In this document: one piece after another, positions 58,683 to 64,000 of the stretch
How positions within the stretch are numbered: position 1 is the first letter of the stretch
Layout: the number at the start of each line of letters is the position of its first letter
Origin: Nymphaea colorata
Lineage: Eukaryota; Streptophyta; Magnoliopsida; Nymphaeales; Nymphaeaceae
DNA: 64,000 nucleotides
Direction of reading: 5' to 3'
Assembly (NCBI RefSeq): GCF_008831285.2
Contig: NC_045143.1
Location: forward strand, 17,500,655-17,564,654
Notes under the pieces: model-generated
What the model saw: only the letters and a program-made list of their open reading frames with translations
The model's database searches: none
What the model was told of the DNA's origin: nothing
Program-made: the position numbers and the translations under genes

Positions 58683-60880
58683 TCAGGTCTTCTTGACTCC
58701 CCTAGAGATTTAGAAACTAAATTTTAAATATTAGAATGAAGAAATCACGTGCGCAATTAATACATTTCTTAAAAGAGTGACTGTGCTGACTTTCTGCGAT
58801 AGTTTTTACTTCAGTGCCACCTTTTCGAAAGTTAAATACTTCTCGAATCACTTCCTGTGTGCGTGAGATGTTCCCAAAGGAACGCGCATGAGTTGTTTTA
58901 TTTACAAATTACTGCCTCGATTTAATTTAATTTATTACATATTGGTGCTCTTTAATTTACGATTTCTTTTATGAGCATCCCTTAGCTACAAATTTTTCTC
59001 GTGTTTTCTCTAATTTTCAAAATCTATCTTTTTTTTTCTTTCCCAATGTTTGGACACGACCATCTTTCCTTCACATGCATGCACCGGAGCACCAGTACCA
59101 TCCATTAAGTTATTATTCATAAACTATAAACTTAAGAGGAGATACACCAAAAAGGCGAAAGCTCATTCTCCTTCCAGGATCGAAGAAATGACGACAATCC
59201 GAAAATCACGTCTTCAAGGTACGAATGAGCTACGTTCTTCATATCTGCAATGTTTTTACTTGAAACTTGCTAAAAAGAAAGTTATCTACATGGAAAACGT
59301 CCTTACTTTTCCGGCCTAGGAATTGAATAACTGGAAGTTTTTGCACTTTTGACTTTTGAATTTTCATAATAATTTGTTGATTTCTCACCTTTTCCATTAA
59401 CACCGCTATTAATTTTAACCGTACGTACATGTCACTAGATTTGTGAAAAATAATTTAGATGTTTTTTAAAGTTAATTGTCAAAATCGTCCCTATTTTTTA
59501 ATTGATGCACATATAAAAAAGTTCTTTGTACAGAATGGTTAAATTATTATCTTTATACCTTCTTGGCCTTTTGGCTAAGACTGTCTGTTTTGGAAAATTT
59601 AACTGCTGTTAACCTTTTCCATGCATGGTCTAGCGGGTGGATTTGCCTAACTGGTTAAGGAGATGAGAAGGATGGACTTGGAGATTCTGAAGGGACAAAT
59701 GAATTTCGGGAATAACAAATTAATTAGCTTGGTGGATGTGGGACGCTGAAGAATATGAATATGAAATATTACTTTCTCATATACTGCACCAATATTTCTC
59801 TTCAAATTTTTTCGTTCGGTTGTCAAACATTCACTGGCAAGCTAACCCTTCTTAAAAATTAAATTAGAAAAATACTGCATACAGGAAAAAATGTCTTTTC
59901 CATATAAATAAATGATATTCCTTGAATTTCTTAGGGCGTCAGAGTCTATTTTGTGAAAGATACATAATTCCATTATATTTCAAAAAATAATTTGCCCCAA
60001 GTGATCGATGACGCTGCTGTTACGTTGTATGTATCTCCCTTGCTTTTCTTTTCCCTTTGGGAGGGACTCGTTTTCCGTTTTTTTCTTAAATGTTGGTGAC
60101 GGGTAGGGAAATGACCACTGATGGTTTTGTACTGTCCCACTGCACGTTGCTCTTTTCAATATGTTCCCAACTAAAACAATGAACAAGCAGAGCAGCAGGG
60201 ATCCACATATATAATTGGCAATGAATAGTGACTTTTGCCAAGAAGAATAATAGCATTGCCAAAGTCACAATTCATTGACTGCATGGTGCCCCTCAACGTC
60301 CCCCAATCTTGAAACAACGTCACTATGGGTAATTTTAAGTGTTTTTTTAATTCATGTATTAATTCTTCTTCTTGTCTTCAACATGTTAGAACAGAACATC
60401 TTGCTCATTAGAATATGGCATTCTTAAAACACTCTTTATGCAGTAGCACTCAAGCATAAATTGAGGTTATCGTCTTCAATCAAGTTTATGTCAGTCAAGA
60501 GTAAAAATTAAGGCGTGAAAGAAAGATTTAATGCCATAATCCCAAAACAAATCCAAAAGACCCCAACCAAATGCAAGATAATCAATAATGTCGAATGAAA
60601 ACAATAAAAAACCAAATAGAGGAAGGGAATAGAGAGATAAAAAGAGATACATACATTGTTCCTGATTCGCTGCCTCATAGACCGGTGATGGTGAACCCTA
60701 ATCTATCAAAACACCATCCAGGCGAGTCCAGAAAAATAGAAAAATGTAAATGAGACAAAAGGAAAGATGGGGAACAAAAGAATGAGAGAATGTTGAGCGA
60801 CATACGTCACAGCCAGTGGCTGGGTGGGAAGCGGTGAAGATCTATTATCGATGGGTAGAGAGGATCGAGGGTCTCAGAAG
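58683..60880. other. Intergenic, one snRNA-like fragment inside
   Basis: No protein gene recognised. The U2-like fragment at 59555-59580 is listed separately. Confidence 0.5.
59555..59580 (+). pseudogene. U2 snRNA 5'-end fragment
   Basis: ATACCTTCTTGGCCTTTTGG followed by CTAAGA matches the first 28 bases of U2 snRNA (ATACCTTTCTCGGCCTTTTGG then CTAAGATC) with one deletion and one substitution. The match ends there: the branch-site recognition sequence GTAGTA and the Sm site are missing. The plant snRNA promoter element and correctly placed TATA box were not seen upstream. It is a fragment, not a working gene. Confidence 0.65.
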
Positions 60881-60922
60881 CTTCCAAGACAAAAAAGATG
60901 CGGGGGTTTCGCCATGGAAAAC

Positions 60923-62250
60923 GAACGTTGGGCAAAATGGAGACCGCAACGTTCGTCATGTTGAAAAGGAGGAATGTTCCTTGTCTAATCAATCTTTGTC
61001 TTTAGTAATGCAGATTAAGGAGCTGTCAAGAGCTCATCTTATCACCAGTGTGAGGGATAAACAGGTAGTGAACACTAACTGTTGTTCGAGAGAAAATCTT
61101 TATATTCGTTTATGGTCCCTCCGTCTTGAGGTTCTCTAAGTGGAACTCATATTACTTGGTGAAATGGCAAGAACTGAAATGTCATGTCCGTCTACTTATA
61201 AATTTGACTTGGATCCTACTTCTAGCTTGTCTATATCTGACCAATGAAAACTGTTTACTTGGCTTATAGCCAGTTGAGTTTATCTCTGTGAAGTTTAAGA
61301 AGATAGTAGTAGTAGTGGTAGATGACTTGTAAATTATGATGCGGTTGAATTTTGGTATCTGATGAAATTATGATGCTCTGGCTGTCGGTTCTCTTTCTCT
61401 TTGTGAGCTCATTATATGGGCTGATGCTACCAGCCCATTACCACGAAAAGGTATACTTTTGTAAAATGAAGAAGACCGGCATGATAGTAAAAGACTAGGA
61501 ACTTAAAATACAGTTTTACTGACTTAATAAAGCCAAAGGCAAAGTGATCAATTATGTGATTTAACCTGGTGATTTGCCCTTTACGAACAATGAGCCATGA
61601 ATGTGGACTTGTAGTTCAGATGGCATGGTCATATGGTCCAAAAAATTAAATCTTGCCCGTGATTTGATATTTTAAAACAAGGATGCTGTAGATTATCTTC
61701 ATATCTATATTTTCTTGGTAGATGTTATTTTGTTTGCATCGTGGCTACCTTCATTTCAACGTTTCCTAGGAGAAAAATTTTTCACTGAAGTTGTGAACAA
61801 ATCCAAATTTTTATGTAACTGCCGTAGTGAATGTGTTTTTATGGGTTTGCTGATGTATTTAAAGTAAGATTGTTGAACGTGTTTGCAGATGATGGCAAGC
61901 AAAACAAAGATATATATCATCCTTGAACTTGTTGATGGCGGAGAGCTGTTTAATAAAATTGTACAGTTCATCAGTTATTACGCTATTAATTACAAAATAA
62001 ATTGATGCATGCTACCATCATGCTCCTCGAAAACAGGGCAACAAAAATATGCTTAGATTCAGGTCACATACAGAGAGAGATGCTTTAAGCTTTAGTGATT
62101 TATCAAGATTGCTCGTGAGTTGATCGTTTGTATGCTAAACGTGGGAGACTTAAGGAGGATGAAACAAGGAGGTACTTCTAGAAGCCCACATTGCTCTTGA
62201 TTATTGTCATAAAATAGGTGCATTCCACAGGGATTTGAAGTTAAATTTAA
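60923..62250 (+). pseudogene. Fragments of a CBL-interacting protein kinase (CIPK/SnRK3) gene
   Basis: The clearest exon, 61889-61960, is 72 bases between a TTTGCAG acceptor and a GT donor and encodes M-A-S-K-T-K-I-Y...G-G-E-L-F-N-K-I, a phrase diagnostic of CIPKs. A second piece at about 62138-62250 encodes G-R-L-K-E-D-E-T-R-R-Y-F, then a TAG, a one-base shift, and A-L-D-Y-C-H-K...H-R-D-L-K, the catalytic loop. Weaker traces upstream may be exon 1 (R-T-L-G-K near 60923-60970) and exon 2 (about 61012-61060, after TAATGCAG). CIPKs bind calcium-sensing CBL proteins and phosphorylate ion transporters. The activation loop, NAF motif and regulatory domain are absent, so this is a dead partial copy. 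Confidence 0.75.
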
Positions 62251-62400
62251 ATCATATTTTGGTTGTGGAAATGAAAACTTGAAAAAAGTCTCATGTTTGG
62301 ACCTATTCAAGAGTCTAGATTGTTGTGTTTGACATGTATGTTGCATGCGATTTAAAAGGTCATTTCTCTTTAACTTTATTTAAAATTATATGCTCCAAAA

Positions 62401-62402
<2 letters not shown>

Positions 62403-62455
<53 letters not shown>
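62403..62455. repeat. (AT)n microsatellite, about 53 bp
   Basis: A pure TA run ending in ACACACAC. Confidence 0.97.
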
Positions 62456-62463
<8 letters not shown>

Positions 62464-62544
62464 AAAAGCTTGGGTGTTAATTGAATAAGCGAGCTTGACA
62501 TTTCTGAAATGCCACCGAAAATGCACTTACATTGCCATGGCCTT

Positions 62545-62678
62545 CTCCCCTAGTAAAATGCTTTTCCTAATGCTACCAAGGGCAAGGGTAGCCTTAGTTA
62601 TCCGCTATGGCAAAATCCGTTGCCAATAATTACATCTGCTACGGCGATAAGACTATTGGCAACAGCTTTCTTGTTGTG
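62545..62678 (+). mobile_element. CACTA-like subterminal fragment with right terminus
   Basis: Contains TTGGCAAC, CCGTTGCCAAT and CTACGGCG motifs and ends TTTCTTGTTGTG at 62678, complement CACAACAAGAAA, similar to the CACTACAAGAAA terminus. It shares the GGCAAC motif with the block at 21640-21882, so the two are probably one family. Confidence 0.45.
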
Positions 62679-62679
62679 A

Positions 62680-63021
62680 ATATTGCTTGCATTTTTGTGC
62701 CCCATAGCTTTTCTTGTGGTAGATTTGGCACCGAGTGTAGCATTGTTGGGCAACATGTCTTATATTTCTTCATGCATAAGAGGTCACAACAGAATTTTTG
62801 TGACCCGATTGTTGCTGGTCGGCCTAAGGTTAGCTTTTTAACTTCATTTCTTTCTGATCATTGAAGGAAAATCAACGACATCCTCCTTGCTTGAAATAGA
62901 TATTTGCTGCTAGAGAAGACCCTCAATAGAAGTAGTTTTAGTTAGTCTCAGCTCCTTTTTTTAGCTTTGTTAGTTGAGATTTGATTTGTTGGATTCTCAC
63001 CCCAGACCTTGCAGCATATAT
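62680..63021. other. Intergenic, no gene recognised
   Basis: An 85-codon open frame at 62607-62864 begins inside the CACTA fragment and shows no known motif. Confidence 0.5.
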
Positions 63022-63591
63022 TCAGCAAATTACCATCCAAGCATGGTCGGAAAAGATCATCCCAACAATCTGGCTGTACATAACATCAGTTAAAGAGAAC
63101 ACAATCCGACCAAGTACCAACGCCTCTTTTCTATGCCTTTCTATGTATGCACGGTTTATTTGATCATGTTTCTCAATTAAAAAATTTTCTAGGCAAGTAT
63201 AAGAGCCATCAATGAAGCCCATAAAAATATATGTTTTCAATAGTGGAGTGAAATAAGACTCTTATAAAAGAAAGTTGTTTGTGGGCAATCTGATAGAAAG
63301 AAGATACTGTAAATTAGAGAGTGTAGAGAGTGCATGAAGTATAGAAGAAAAGACTGAAGAACCTGCAACACCAATGACATGAGACTGAGGATGCTTATGC
63401 ATTACTTCCCAATTGTTTTGTTGACATGATCGAGCTGTCTCTTGAGAATGCGCTTGTAACGAACCATGTTTTGACACAATTTTTTTATGAGGAAAAAAAT
63501 ATAGATATAATGCAGAATGAACATCAAGTTTTAAAAGAAAACAAATCTTGGGTAATGACCAAAGCAGAAACAGTTCCAACAAGAAGAACAA
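63022..63591 (-). pseudogene. Unidentified coding-like stretch, possibly exons of a degraded gene
   Basis: I do not recognise the product. On the minus strand two open segments follow each other: 63591-63262 (its second half begins Q-E-T-A-R-S-C-Q-Q-N-N-W-E-V-M) and 63240-63022 (G-F-I-D-G-S-Y-T-C-L-E-N-F, then R-A-Y-I-E-R-H-R-K-E-A-L-V-L-G-R). Their composition is that of a soluble helical protein, not of low-complexity sequence. Between them are splice-like CAG sites (CTAATTTACAG, TTTCTATCAG). It may be part of a real gene whose other exons lie beyond the window, or a decayed copy. Confidence 0.35.
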
Positions 63592-63619
63592 TGTGGCAAG
63601 GAGCCATATAGAGCAAAAA

Positions 63620-64000
63620 AAAAAAAAAGAATATAATGACTCAGTACAAATAAACTTACAAAAATCTCAGACTCTACTCAAAGCCTAGATTGCCAATACT
63701 AGTTTGTTGCAAAATTGAGGGAGTCCGTCCAAAAAGCCAATAGACATCAGTTTCAAGGGACACTTTGACGACAAGGAGACAAAGGGTTGAGGGTGTGTTG
63801 AGGCGACAACAGACGACCCATTGATTGATGGAATGGAGGAAGAGAGCAACAAAGATAGAAGTGGGTGAGGAGGAGACTCAGAAGAGAGATGGGGGAAAGA
63901 CGGAGGAGGAGGAGAGAAGCTCGGAGGGCAACTCGGGGGTAGGAGAGGTGTTCTGTACCATGTTGTTCCGAGGGTTAGCTCGAAAGAAAAACATGAGGTA
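63620..64000 (-). other. CT-rich leader-like sequence on the minus strand
   Basis: On the minus strand 63940-63820 is rich in CTCCTCCTCC and TCTCTTC, like many plant 5' leaders. It is followed by an ATG at about 63823 that opens only 22 codons. It could be the leader of the coding-like stretch at 63022-63591, but no continuous exon joins them. Confidence 0.25.

Noticed and set aside
59635-59700. tRNA-like phrase (GCCTAACTGGTTAAGGAG) resembling a D-arm
   Set aside because: No acceptor stem, no anticodon arm and no GTTCRANYC T-loop at the right distance.
1-64000. CRISPR arrays, bacterial operons, rRNA genes, organellar DNA insertions, pararetrovirus sequence
   Set aside because: Nothing of these kinds was seen. 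The RT-bearing elements all have LTR-retrotransposon or LINE structure.

Overview
This is nuclear DNA of a flowering plant. It is AT-rich and carries long introns and intergenic space, many simple repeats, Ty1/copia and Ty3/gypsy LTR retrotransposons, a LINE, and CACTA and hAT DNA transposons. Nothing in it is bacterial, organellar or viral. The species cannot be told from the sequence.

Only two genes look intact. Both encode secreted leucine-rich-repeat proteins of the polygalacturonase-inhibiting protein (PGIP) type and both are intronless: gene A (16355-17338, minus strand, 327 aa) and gene B (57544-58503, plus strand, 319 aa). A third member (23171-28925, plus strand) is a pseudogene with a stop, frameshifts and a 4.77-kb copia element inserted in its LRR region. 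Gene A and the pseudogene share a proximal promoter. Sequence upstream of the pseudogene is duplicated, in broken form, upstream of gene B. The window is therefore a small PGIP cluster broken up by transposons.

Layout: 1-343, minus-strand start of a copia element (LTR edge, primer site, gag N-terminus). 344-6433, no recognisable gene. 6434-7341, a non-autonomous hAT element with an 8-bp target duplication and a 167-codon internal ORF. 9055-15112, a decayed LINE split by a 5.07-kb copia element (9444-14514). 16355-17489, PGIP gene A and its promoter. 20351-20565, a fragment of a methylmalonate-semialdehyde dehydrogenase gene. 21640-21882, a CACTA terminus. 23171-28925, the PGIP pseudogene with copia element 2. 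29898-42090, an Athila-like gypsy structure with three LTRs and one outer TGCAT target duplication. 43681-45195, remains of a minus-strand gypsy element. 45955-52599, a decayed CACTA element (TNP2, DUF4218, DUF4216) holding an inverted-repeat element (50011-51760) with an AMP-binding-enzyme fragment. 53898-56790, the second, interrupted copy of the PGIP upstream block. 57544-58503, PGIP gene B. 60923-62250, fragments of a CIPK-type kinase gene. 62545-62678, a third CACTA-like terminus. 63022-63591, an unidentified coding-like stretch on the minus strand.

The intact genes belong to cell-wall defence: PGIPs are apoplastic proteins that bind pathogen pectinases. The rest is mostly a record of transposition, with four or more dispersed gene fragments (ALDH6, AMP-binding enzyme, CIPK, U2 snRNA 5' end). 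I see no convincing new multi-gene system. The most unusual structure is the three-LTR gypsy insertion, whose empty site can be read from a neighbouring tandem repeat.
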